Shown: piece after piece, positions 54,947-63,490 of the stretch
How the letters are laid out: each line of letters starts with the position of its first letter
Numbering within the stretch: position 1 is the first letter of the stretch
Source of the DNA: Aporrectodea caliginosa
Lineage: Eukaryota > Annelida > Clitellata > Crassiclitellata > Lumbricidae
Direction: 5' to 3'
NCBI GenBank assembly: GCA_020284085.1
Contig: JACEVL010000201.1
Coordinates: forward strand, 1,101,668 to 1,165,667
Length of the DNA stretch: 64,000 nucleotides
The notes under the pieces: model-generated
Databases searched by the model: none
Seen by the model: the letters and a program-made list of their open reading frames with translations, nothing else
What the model was told of the DNA's origin: nothing
Program-made: the position numbers and the translations under genes

Positions 54947-55746
54947 GTACGTAATGATACAACATGAAAAAATTCAAGTGATCTTAAATTTTAAATTACC
55001 AAATGACACATACTCCAAAAATTCCCAATACAATTATTTCCTCATTGGTGCATTATATTTATTAGACCTTTCATTCTCCTCTGAAACTGACGGCGTGTCG
55101 TACTTTCTCACTATAAGGATCTACAGACGCTATATGCAGAAAGCATGCATGTAGAGTAGGGTATAATAAGGTGTAGGCCTACACTAAACTTATTTTCATA
55201 TACATAATTACTTTTGTAGCGTGTTTAAAAGATAATCTGCCTGCTCTTTAATTCAGCTCACCAATCCTGCGCTTGTCTTAAAAATTATAATTTTATGTGC
55301 ATATATAATTATTTGATTCAAAGCCAAGGCTGTTAAAGGCTTGGGTTTTTTTGGTTTAAAAAAAACCAAAAAAAAGCAAAAACCGAAAATTTTAGTTTTT
55401 TGTTTTTTTTACAAATTTCAAAATTATAAATACCAAAAATTTCGTCTCTTCAACTCTCTTGGCAATTGTTGTAGACCCATATGGTCTTTGTTAACTTCGT
55501 TTTATGACATTCTACGGTTCTACTGTTCTAGTTATAATTTCATTTATATGCATCTGATTAATTTGAACGGTATTATGCCATTTTTATGAGTTTTATGATC
55601 CGAAATAGGAAAATCTCAAAAATAAAAAACCAAAAAAAACCAAAAACCAAAACCAACTTTTCATTTTGAAAAAAGTTTGGTTTTTTGCACCCCTGTTCAT
55701 GTGTTTAACTGTACTTCCCACTCATTCCTTTTACTTTCGATATTTA

Positions 55747-56770
55747 AAAACCCCCTGTCGTCGTCTCTGAGATCACCAGGTGGCAGGGAAGAGGTTTGGG
55801 CTTGCACGGAGCAGCAGTCCGCGTGTCGCTATAGAAGCGTAAATTCGGCGTTCGGAGTATTTCGAACGTCTAGCAGCACCAGCCGATCAATCGCTCAAGT
55901 CAAAAATCACCAACACGTCCTGGTTTCTACACGATATATTCTTGAAGTGTCACACAGCACGGCAGCACGTCGAACACCCGTTCGCTCCAGTAACAAAATC
56001 AGAATGGCCGTCGAACACCCGTTCGCTCCAGTTACAAAATCAGAATGGCCACGAGTGTGGCAGAGGCCCTCTATACCTAGCACCTGAGCAAAGACCTGAG
56101 CAGAGGGGGAGGCTGAGCAGACTGAGCAAGGACTGAGCAAGACCTGAGCAGGAGCTGAGCAAGAGCTGAGCAGAGGGGGAGGCTGAGCAGAACTGAGCAA
56201 GGACTGAGCAAAGACCTGAGCAGACTGAGCAAAGGCTGAGCAGAGGGGAGGCTGAGCAGACTGAGCAAGGACTGAGCAAAGACCTGAGCAGGGGGGGGAG
56301 GCTGAGCAAGGACTGAGCAAAGACTGAGCAGAGCAGGCTGAGCAGAACTGAGCAAGGACTGAGCAAAGACCTGAGCAGAGAGGGAGGCTGAGCAAAGACT
56401 GAGCAGAGGGGAGGCTGAGCACTGAGCAAGAACTGAGCAAAGAGGCTGAGCAGAGAACTGAGAGGCTGAGCTGAGACTGAGCAAGGACTGAGCAAAGACC
56501 TGAGCAGAGGGGGAGGCTGAGCAGAACTGAGAGCAAGAACTGAGCAAAGACCTGAGCAGAGGGGGAGGCTGAGCAGAACTGAGCAAGGACTGAGCAAAGA
56601 CCTGAGCAGAGGGGAGGCTGAGCAGACTGAGCAAGAACTGAGCAAGACCTGAGCAAAGACTGAGCAGAGGGGTGAGGCTGAGCAGACTGAGCAGACTAAG
56701 CAGAGCAGTACAGAGCAGAGCAGAGCAGGAGCAAAACAGACACAGAGCAGCCCACCAAAAAACCGTCACA
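55747..56770 (-). repeat. 3' LTR
   Basis: On the minus strand it begins TGTGACGG right after the purine tract and ends GGGGGTTTT. Compared with the 5' LTR it lacks the terminal CGCTACA (7 nt) and carries a 41 bp tandem duplication at 55971-56052 (CGAACACCCGTTCGCTCCAG unit). Its TATA-like sequence reads GGTATAGAGG. Confidence 0.9.
56091..56700. repeat. TGAGCA minisatellite in U3 of 3' LTR
   Basis: Dense CTGAGCA units in a higher-order unit of about 50 bp: CTGAGCAGAACTGAGCAAGG, ACTGAGCAAAGACCTGAGCA, GAGGGGGAGG. All three minus frames stay open (Leu/Ser/Cys/Gln-rich), an artefact of the repeat. It lies upstream of the LTR TATA position, thus in U3. Confidence 0.95.
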
Positions 56771-56782
56771 CTCTCCCCCCGC
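56771..56782 (-). promoter_or_regulatory. Polypurine tract of the gypsy element
   Basis: GCGGGGGGAGAG on the minus strand, immediately followed by the LTR start TGTGACGG. Position and composition fit the plus-strand primer of reverse transcription. Confidence 0.85.
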
Positions 56783-57391
56783 TGCGATTCGAAATGTCTC
56801 CTATTTCGACGGAGGGAGAGGCGGCCCAACTAAACTTAAAGTCCCGGGGCGTCCCCAAACATCACAAGCGACGGCCAACGGGCCAAAAGAGAAAGTCCCC
56901 GGTCGCTCACCGACCATCCACCAAAGTTAAAACACGAGGCCAACGGGCCAAACAAAAACAGTCTCAGAGGCGAAGTTTCAAGTCAATATCCGACTGTCCC
57001 TACGAACGAGTGGCCAATGGCGCAGAGCAAAATCCATTGACAAGTTTCGGTCGCTTCTCGACCGCTAAAATATCGCCGGGCCAACGGGCCAAATCAAAGT
57101 CCCGAGAGACAAAGTCTAAAACGCGCGGCCAACGGGCCCAAAAGCTAAGCTAAAGAGGTCGCACCCCAGCGTTCAACCTAAAATCACACAGTTAATCAGT
57201 CATCGTTCGGGAAATGTACGGCGACAGTACTCAAAGTCTGCAACAGTTACACACCGGCAGTCAGAGTCCGAATTCTCCACCAACTCACCGGGCTCGGTTG
57301 GCCTGGCAGAAGCTGGACGCGGGGTCTGCGTCTGGCATCGAAGTCGTCTGGTATCGCAGTCGTCTGGCATCTGCGGCAGCGCCCAGTTCGC
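56783..57391 (-). repeat. gypsy 3' untranslated region with GGCC hairpin repeats
   Basis: Between the gag-pol stop and the purine tract. The 12-mer GGCCAACGGGCC occurs exactly at 56873, 56938, 57079 and 57127, with a diverged copy near 57012. As RNA of the element each reads GGCC-CGUU-GGCC, a four-pair stem with a tetraloop. AAAGTCCCGG-like sequence accompanies several copies, giving degenerate units of roughly 50-75 bp. A 119-codon plus-strand frame here is antisense noise. Confidence 0.8.
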
Positions 57392-60300
57392 TTACCGATA
57401 GCGGGCAGGTAGGCGACTCGTCCGCTTAGGTCGCCCGTCGGCCTCATCTGGTTGAGGCGCAGAAGGCATCGCGGGAGCCGGAGGCGTCGCGTTCTTCCTC
57501 TCATTCTTCCGAGTCAAAGGAGGCGCAGACCGCGTCTCCCGTTCGTCCGTTCCCTCGTCAAAGCACGGCCGCAGCTTGTCGACGTGGGCGACAAAAGGGC
57601 GTGAGTTCTTGTTTCTCCGTAGGCGGTAATTGACGATACCGCAGCGCTCCATCACGAAGTATGGCCCAGTGAACATGCGGGCCCATTTCGGACTCCGTCC
57701 CTGGTAGCGTCGAGGCGTGTAGTACCACACGCGGTCCCCAGGGGAGAATTCCGCCGGACGAACTTTCATGTCGTAGGCGTGTTTCCGGCGCTTGGCGGAG
57801 ACCCGTAAGTGTTCTCGGACAAGACGATACGCGTTTTCCATTCTGTCGGCGAAATCTTGCGCGTAGGCGGAGTAAGTGGCAGCGCCGCTATCACCGTCCG
57901 GAGGTCTCCCGTAGACGAGGTCAATCGGAGCCCTCGTCTCCCTCCCGAACATCAAGAAGTTCGGGGTGTATCCCGTAACTTCATGCGGCGACGCCCGATA
58001 GGCGGCCAACACAAGAGGCAGAACCTCGTCCCAATCGCGCTGATGGCTGCTAACCACTTTCCCCAGCATAGCGTTCATAGTGCGGTGGAACCGTTCGATC
58101 AGGCCATTACAACTGGGGTGATAGCTGGATGTCCTTACCTTGTCAATCCCCAATAACCGACAGAGTTCCTTAAACAAGTTTCCCTCAAAATTGGTTCCCT
58201 GGTCGGTCAGAATCTGAAGGGGCGCCCCATACCTAACTATCACGTTTTCCACTAGGGCCCGGGCTACCGAGGTGGCTTCCTGATTGGCCATGGGAATAGC
58301 TTCCACAAATTTAGTAAACCCGTCCATCACCGTCAAAATGTATACATGGCCCCGGCGGCTACGCGGATGAGGACCCGTGATGTCTATACTAAGACGCTCC
58401 CATGGCTCCCCGCATGGCAATGGCTGAAGGGGGCCCTGCTTTGGAGGTTGACCCCGGCGATACTGGCTACAGGGGGAACACCGCTGACAAAAGCGCTTAA
58501 CATCCCCTGACCAACCTACCCAGTACGCCCGGCGCCTCACCTGCCACCGCGTCCGGCGAACGCCCAAATGGCCCCCCGTTACCCCGGTATGGGCAAACCT
58601 CATGAATTCTTCCTTCTTCACCTTCGGAATCACCAACTGATCCACGCCGTCCGGCGTCTGGCGGTAGATTATCCCGTCCTGCAAACGCAGTCGGTCTTTC
58701 TGATGCCAATAGATTTTAATGGCTTCGCTTTCATGCAGGAGTTCAACGAACTCGGGTATCTCCGCGCCCTCTTCCAACCAGCTACGCACTATTCGCAAGT
58801 CAGGATCCTCCCTCTGGGTTCTCTCTATAGAATCCGACGGATCCTCGTCGGCATCCGGCGGGGGCGGCTCGGGTTCCTCAGTGACCGCGGCCACAGTGGC
58901 CAGGTCCTCCCATCCACACTGTCGACACGGGCGACGCGAGAGTGCGTCAGCATTAGCATGCTTCCTACCCGGTCGGTGCACCACCTGAAACTCGAATTCA
59001 GCGAGGCGCTCAAGCCATCGCCCCTGCTGGCCGATCGGCTCCGGCGTCCGTTGCAACCACTGCAATGCAGCATGGTCCGTCCTCAAAACAAATGGCCTTC
59101 CCAGCAGATACTGCCTATAGAACTTCGTGAAGTAAACTATTGCCAGCAACTCCTTGCGGGTCACGCAATAATTTCGCTCAGCAGTAGACAACAGGCGGCT
59201 CCCGTACGCGATCACTCTCTCCTCGTCCTCTATGCGCTGGGACAGAACTGCGCCTATGCCTAGGTCGCATGCATCGCAATCCAACACATAGGCACCTTCG
59301 TCTCTCGGTAAGGCAAGAATCGGGGCGGTTGTCAAAGCAGTCTTCAGGAAATCAAAGGTCTCCTGGCAAGCTTCATCCCAGATGAACGCCCTGCCTTTCT
59401 TCGTCAGTGCAAACAACGGGGCTGCCACCGTTGAAAAGTCTCTAACAAACCGGCGATAATACGCACACAATCCTACAAAGGCCCTTACATCCCGTAATCG
59501 CTGCGGCACGGGCCAGTTAACCACATCTTGAATCTTTGCCGGGTCCATGGCCACTCCTTCCGGTGTCACTATATGGCCTAAGAAACTTACAGTCCTTCGC
59601 AGCAATTGACATTTACTGGGCTTAAGCTTAAGGTTAGCGCCCCTCAATCGCTGAAATACTCGCTCAAGCCGATCTAAATGCTCCTCCGGTGTACTCGCAA
59701 AAATAATCACATCGTCCAGGTAAACAAGGCAAATCTCAAAGTTTAGGCCGGATAGGACGATATCCATAAGCCGCTGGAAAGTCGCAGGCGCGTTACAGAG
59801 CCCGAACGGCATCACTTTCCACCTAAAAATTCCCCTCCGCGTAACAAACGCGGTCTTATCGGCGTCCTTCGGGTCCATGGCAACCTGGTGATAACCGCTT
59901 CTCAAATCCAGCGTGCTGAACCAGCCCCCGCCCGCAAGGGCGTCCAGACATTCATCTATCCTCGGTAGCGGGTATGAATCTTTCTTCGTCTTCTCATTCA
60001 ATTGCCGGTAATCGATGCAGAATCTTAAGGCACCGTCCTTCTTACGGGCCAACACCACGTTGGCAGCCCACTCACTCACAGCAGGTTCAATAATCCCGTC
60101 AGCAAGCATGCTGTCCAGCTGGCTGTCAACAGCGGCCCTATGCGGTAGCGGATGGCGTCTTAACGGCTGGCGCACGGGACGCGCATCACCCGTCTCAATT
60201 TTATGGGTACAAACTGACGTCCTTCCCAGGTCCCGATCAGACACAGAGAACACATCTCCATAATCTACCAGCATCTTACCTAAACGCTCCCTTATCTCAG

Positions 60301-62206
60301 GCGGCACTTCATCGGGCAAGTCTGCCAACAGCGATTCCATGGGTGAAGCTACATTTACGCGCCCCGCGTTCCCCTCGTGCGTCTCATTTATCTCAACATG
60401 CACCGGGTGCAAGCCTCCCAGGATCTTATCCTTAGTTAACCTCACCGAGTCCCCATTCAAATTAACGACCCTAACCCTGGTATCTCCGCAATCACCGACC
60501 ACTACGCGGGCAAGATGGACCCCGGGTTGGATTTCCTTAGCCTCCGTCATCCAGGCGGGCGCTACCGTGGTTAAATCACCGTAAAGAGTTTTCACCGGGA
60601 CATCATGCTGGCATTTAGGGGAAACTATCACATCCTCGGCGACCATCACGCGCCGGCACCACGTGGCCCCATTGCCCCTTACCAGGGAAATACGCCTACG
60701 TCCAACAAATAAGGCTCCCGTCCCAAAACCTAAGCGGCAGCGGTGTTCCCGTAACCAATTCATGCCTAACATGGGCTCAGCAATCTGGTCGGACACCAGA
60801 AACGAGGTTGGGATCTCAAAGCCCCTCCATACCTTAATGGGCACCTGGACCTCCCCAAGGACACGTATAGCAGTCCCATTAGCAGCCATCAAGAAGCGAT
60901 TGCAAGAGCGAAGTTCTAACCCGTCGACAGTAGATGATGGCACCAGGCTGACCTCCGATCCCGTGTCGATCAGGCACAGCTGCGGTCGTCCGTGAATCGT
61001 CCCTCGAATGTAGATTGCGTTCTTACTGGCGCGGTTCGGCAGACTCGGGCGTGTCGTATGGTTCCGGGCCACCGGGTCCGGCGGCGTCGAATCTTCTTCC
61101 TCGGTCGTCGCGGTCTGGTCCGGGCGGTTTCGGAAACGGCGTGCTTGGCGGCAGTTACGGGCAATGTGACCGGCTTTTCCACAGTTGAAGCAGGTCACCG
61201 TCGATCGCGAATTTTCCGGCTGGCGATCTTGCTCGGGGCGAGCGTCGATTCCCGGTCCATCGTGCGTCTGAGTTCCCTGGCGGAGCTCGCGGAATTGGCG
61301 GTCGATTCGCTGCTCAATTTCACGCTGCCATTTCCGCTGTTCGTCCTGTTGATTCTTCAGGAACCGGTCCAGCTGCTCCTGCATCTGGGCGTTTGCGTCG
61401 GTTTCCTGGGTTCCACGCACTCTGTTCGGCGGTCTTCTGCGGTCGTCGGAGTCGGTCGTGCGCTGGTAAGCTTCCAGACGCAGCGCCGTCCGGTAAGCTT
61501 CATCGAGAGTCTTGGGCTCTCGCTCGCGTACCTTGAGCGAAAGTTCTCGGTCTCTCATCGCTTCCAAGAAGGAGTCCTTCGCGATGATCTGCGTAGTTTC
61601 GTTGGAAGGCACCGGGTAGGCCAAGACGACCAGACGACGGATTTCATGCAGCAGGTCACTCAGGTTTTCTTCCGGGCGTTGACGTCGGTAGTACAGCTGA
61701 GCACGGAAGGTTTCTGCCTGGCCTTCCGTCCCGTATCTCTGCCGAAGGCGTTCGACAAGTTCCTCGTAGCTGACGCTCGGTTGAGCGCCGAAGTCCCAGA
61801 GAAGCTGCGTGGCCGCTTTTTCTAGCGAACATCGTAGGTAGTCGACTCGGTCTGCGGCCGTCCACTTGTTATGCCTCGCGCAGACCTCGAACTGCACCAG
61901 GAACGACTCCAGCGATCCCGTCCCGTCAAACTTCCCTGGTTTCATCGGCGTCGGGCGATTTCGCAGTAGGTCACCGACACTTTCCAGCAAATTCGGCGTC
62001 GAATTCCTCGGTTGGCCCGTCTTTTCAGTCTCTTCGGTCTTTACGCGGCCGTCCGATTTCAATTTCATCTTTTCTGTCGTCGGATCGCCCGTCTTTCCTC
62101 GGATGCTCGATCTCTCCGGCTTCACGGTCGTCTCTTCTTCCCTGTCTTCGCGAAAGCTCGATCTCACCGGCTCTGGGTCGTCGAAGTCGATGACTTCCGT
62201 CAGCAA
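57392..62206 (-). CDS. Gag-Pol polyprotein of Ty3/gypsy element
   Basis: 1604 codons in a single frame, without the frameshift seen in many relatives. Gag: helical capsid-like region at about 85-250, then a CCHC zinc knuckle CFNCGKAGHIARNC (339-352). Protease: CLIDTGSEVS with catalytic D414. Reverse transcriptase: about 660-840 with FCIDYRQLN, TLDLRSGYHQ, MPFGLCNAPATF and YLDD (829-832). RNase H: about 960-1090 with LDCDACDLGIGAVLSQ, RKELLAIVY and TDHAALQWL. Integrase: HHCC finger (H1206, H1213, C1240, C1243), core D1275, D1335, E1371 with 35 residues between the last two, then a GPYF-type end (FTGPYFVMERCG). All catalytic residues looked for are present. Large antisense frames across it are shadows. 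Confidence 0.96.
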   Translation of the reverse strand: MLTEVIDFDDPEPVRSSFREDREEETTVKPERSSIRGKTGDPTTEKMKLKSDGRVKTEETEKTGQPRNSTPNLLESVGDLLRNRPTPMKPGKFDGTGSLESFLVQFEVCARHNKWTAADRVDYLRCSLEKAATQLLWDFGAQPSVSYEELVERLRQRYGTEGQAETFRAQLYYRRQRPEENLSDLLHEIRRLVVLAYPVPSNETTQIIAKDSFLEAMRDRELSLKVREREPKTLDEAYRTALRLEAYQRTTDSDDRRRPPNRVRGTQETDANAQMQEQLDRFLKNQQDEQRKWQREIEQRIDRQFRELRQGTQTHDGPGIDARPEQDRQPENSRSTVTCFNCGKAGHIARNCRQARRFRNRPDQTATTEEEDSTPPDPVARNHTTRPSLPNRASKNAIYIRGTIHGRPQLCLIDTGSEVSLVPSSTVDGLELRSCNRFLMAANGTAIRVLGEVQVPIKVWRGFEIPTSFLVSDQIAEPMLGMNWLREHRCRLGFGTGALFVGRRRISLVRGNGATWCRRVMVAEDVIVSPKCQHDVPVKTLYGDLTTVAPAWMTEAKEIQPGVHLARVVVGDCGDTRVRVVNLNGDSVRLTKDKILGGLHPVHVEINETHEGNAGRVNVASPMESLLADLPDEVPPEIRERLGKMLVDYGDVFSVSDRDLGRTSVCTHKIETGDARPVRQPLRRHPLPHRAAVDSQLDSMLADGIIEPAVSEWAANVVLARKKDGALRFCIDYRQLNEKTKKDSYPLPRIDECLDALAGGGWFSTLDLRSGYHQVAMDPKDADKTAFVTRRGIFRWKVMPFGLCNAPATFQRLMDIVLSGLNFEICLVYLDDVIIFASTPEEHLDRLERVFQRLRGANLKLKPSKCQLLRRTVSFLGHIVTPEGVAMDPAKIQDVVNWPVPQRLRDVRAFVGLCAYYRRFVRDFSTVAAPLFALTKKGRAFIWDEACQETFDFLKTALTTAPILALPRDEGAYVLDCDACDLGIGAVLSQRIEDEERVIAYGSRLLSTAERNYCVTRKELLAIVYFTKFYRQYLLGRPFVLRTDHAALQWLQRTPEPIGQQGRWLERLAEFEFQVVHRPGRKHANADALSRRPCRQCGWEDLATVAAVTEEPEPPPPDADEDPSDSIERTQREDPDLRIVRSWLEEGAEIPEFVELLHESEAIKIYWHQKDRLRLQDGIIYRQTPDGVDQLVIPKVKKEEFMRFAHTGVTGGHLGVRRTRWQVRRRAYWVGWSGDVKRFCQRCSPCSQYRRGQPPKQGPLQPLPCGEPWERLSIDITGPHPRSRRGHVYILTVMDGFTKFVEAIPMANQEATSVARALVENVIVRYGAPLQILTDQGTNFEGNLFKELCRLLGIDKVRTSSYHPSCNGLIERFHRTMNAMLGKVVSSHQRDWDEVLPLVLAAYRASPHEVTGYTPNFLMFGRETRAPIDLVYGRPPDGDSGAATYSAYAQDFADRMENAYRLVREHLRVSAKRRKHAYDMKVRPAEFSPGDRVWYYTPRRYQGRSPKWARMFTGPYFVMERCGIVNYRLRRNKNSRPFVAHVDKLRPCFDEGTDERETRSAPPLTRKNERKNATPPAPAMPSAPQPDEADGRPKRTSRLPARYR

Positions 62207-62370
62207 ACGGCTTCGGTCCGGCGTTGTCCTCTCCTCGCGGCAGGCGTCGATGTCTCGGCAGGCGTGCGGACGGCAATGCTCGGCATCGCGTACTCAATCG
62301 TGTCGTCGTCGTCTCCCAGGAACATCGTCGGTAGATTCTAGCGGTCGTCGGCTGTAGAAGAAACTGCGTA

Positions 62371-62387
62371 CCCCACTTCTGGTACCA
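62371..62387 (-). promoter_or_regulatory. Primer binding site, tRNA-Leu-like
   Basis: TGGTACCAGAAGTGGGG lies one base inside the end of the 5' LTR (CGCTACA). It would pair with a tRNA ending CCCCACTTCTGGTACCA. From memory, the 3' end of animal tRNA-Leu(UAA) differs from this at one position. Confidence 0.75.
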
Positions 62388-62388
62388 G

Positions 62389-63490
62389 TGTAGCGAAAAC
62401 CCCCTGTCGTCGTCTCTGAGATCACCAGGTGGCAGGGAAGAGGTTTGGGCTTGCACGGAGCAGCAGTCCGCGTGTCGCTATAGAAGCGTAAATTCGGCGT
62501 TCGGAGTATTTCGAACGTCTAGCAGCACCAGCCGATCAATCGCTCAAGTCAAAAATCACCAACACGTCCTGGTTTCTACACGATATATTCTTGAAGTGTC
62601 ACACAGCACGGCAGCACGTCGAACACCCGTTCGCTCCAGTTACAAAATCAGAATGGCCACGAGTGTGGCAGGGGCCCTCTATATATACCTGAGCAAAGAC
62701 CTGAGCAGAGGGGGAGGCTGAGCAGACTGAGCAAGACTGGCAAGACCTGAGCAGGAGCTGAGCAAGAGCTGAGCAGAGGGGGAGGCTGAGCAGAACTGAG
62801 CAAAGACTGAGCAAAGACTGAGCAAGAAAGACCTGAGCAGAGGCTGGCAGACTGGAGGCTGAGCAAAGACTGAGCAAGGGGAGGCTGAGCAAAGAGCAAG
62901 GACTGAGAGCTGAGCAGAGGGGAGGCTGAGCAGAACTGAGCAAGCAGACTGAGCAAAGACCTGAGCAGAGGGAGGCTGAGCAGACTGAGCAGAGGGGAGG
63001 CTGAGGACTGAGCAGACTGAGCAGAGGGGGAGCTGAGCAGACTGAGCAAAGACCTGAGCAGAGGGGGAGGCTGAGCAGACTGAGCAAGGACTGAGCAAAG
63101 ACCTGAGCAGAGGGGGAGGCTGAGCAGAACTGAGCAAGGACTGAGCAAAGACCTGAGCAGAGGGGGAGGCTGAGCAGACTGAGCAAGCAAGACTGAGCAA
63201 AGACCTGAGCAGACTGAGGACCTGAGCAAAGCTGAGCAGAGGGGGACTGAGCAAGGACTGAGCAAAGACCTGAGCAGAGGGGGAGGCTGAGCAGAACTGA
63301 GACTGAGCAAGACCTTTAGACTGAGCAGAGAACTGAGCAGAACTGAGACTGAGCAAAGACCTGAGCAGAAGAGGCTGAGCAGCAGAACTGAGCAGGACCT
63401 GCTGAGCTGAGACTGAGCAGACTGAGCAGACTAAGCAGAGCAGTACAGAGCAGAGCAGAGCAGGAGCAAAACAGACACAGAGCAGCCCAC
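62389..63490 (-). repeat. 5' LTR
   Basis: It ends CGCTACA next to the PBS. The beginning lacks 15 nt (TGTGACGGTTTTTTG) present at the start of the 3' LTR; it starts at GTGGGCTG. TATATATAG at about 62679-62687 (minus strand) is a good TATA box between the TGAGCA array (U3) and the unique R/U5 part. Confidence 0.9.
62687..63440. repeat. TGAGCA minisatellite in U3 of 5' LTR
   Basis: The same unit types as in the 3' LTR, but with different order and number of units, including CTGAGCAGACTGAGCAAGGA and GAGGGGGAGG blocks. Open in all three minus frames. Confidence 0.95.

Larger units (their letters stand above)
54011..55746. other. Intergenic region with MITE and AT-rich sequence
   Basis: It contains the promoter side of the GON7-like gene, a 16 bp-arm inverted repeat at 54437-54471, a MITE at 54567-54946 and, at 55340-55690, a stretch of TTTTTGGTTT and AAACCAAAAA tracts with weak inverted symmetry. 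No other gene seen. Confidence 0.55.
55747..63490 (-). mobile_element. Ty3/gypsy LTR retrotransposon, nearly intact
   Basis: 7744 bp on the minus strand: 5' LTR 62389-63490, PBS 62371-62387, gag-pol 62206-57392, purine tract 56782-56771, 3' LTR 55747-56770. There is no env-like frame. The gene order protease-RT-RNase H-integrase places it in Metaviridae (Ty3/gypsy). The coding frame has no stop and the non-repetitive parts of the LTRs look identical over about 235 bp, so it is probably young. Both outer LTR ends are short compared with the inner ends and no target duplication is seen. Confidence 0.95.

Noticed and set aside
55907..56829. Leu/Ser/Cys/Gln-rich ORFs of 200-250 codons on the minus strand in the 3' LTR
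   Set aside because: All three frames are open at once because the TGAGCA array has no stop in any frame; they are repeat artefacts.
58568..59263. 231-codon plus-strand ORF
   Set aside because: Antisense to the integrase/RNase H part of gag-pol, with no domain of its own.
60992..61825. 277-codon plus-strand ORF
   Set aside because: Antisense to gag; an Arg-rich coding region on the other strand yields long open shadows.
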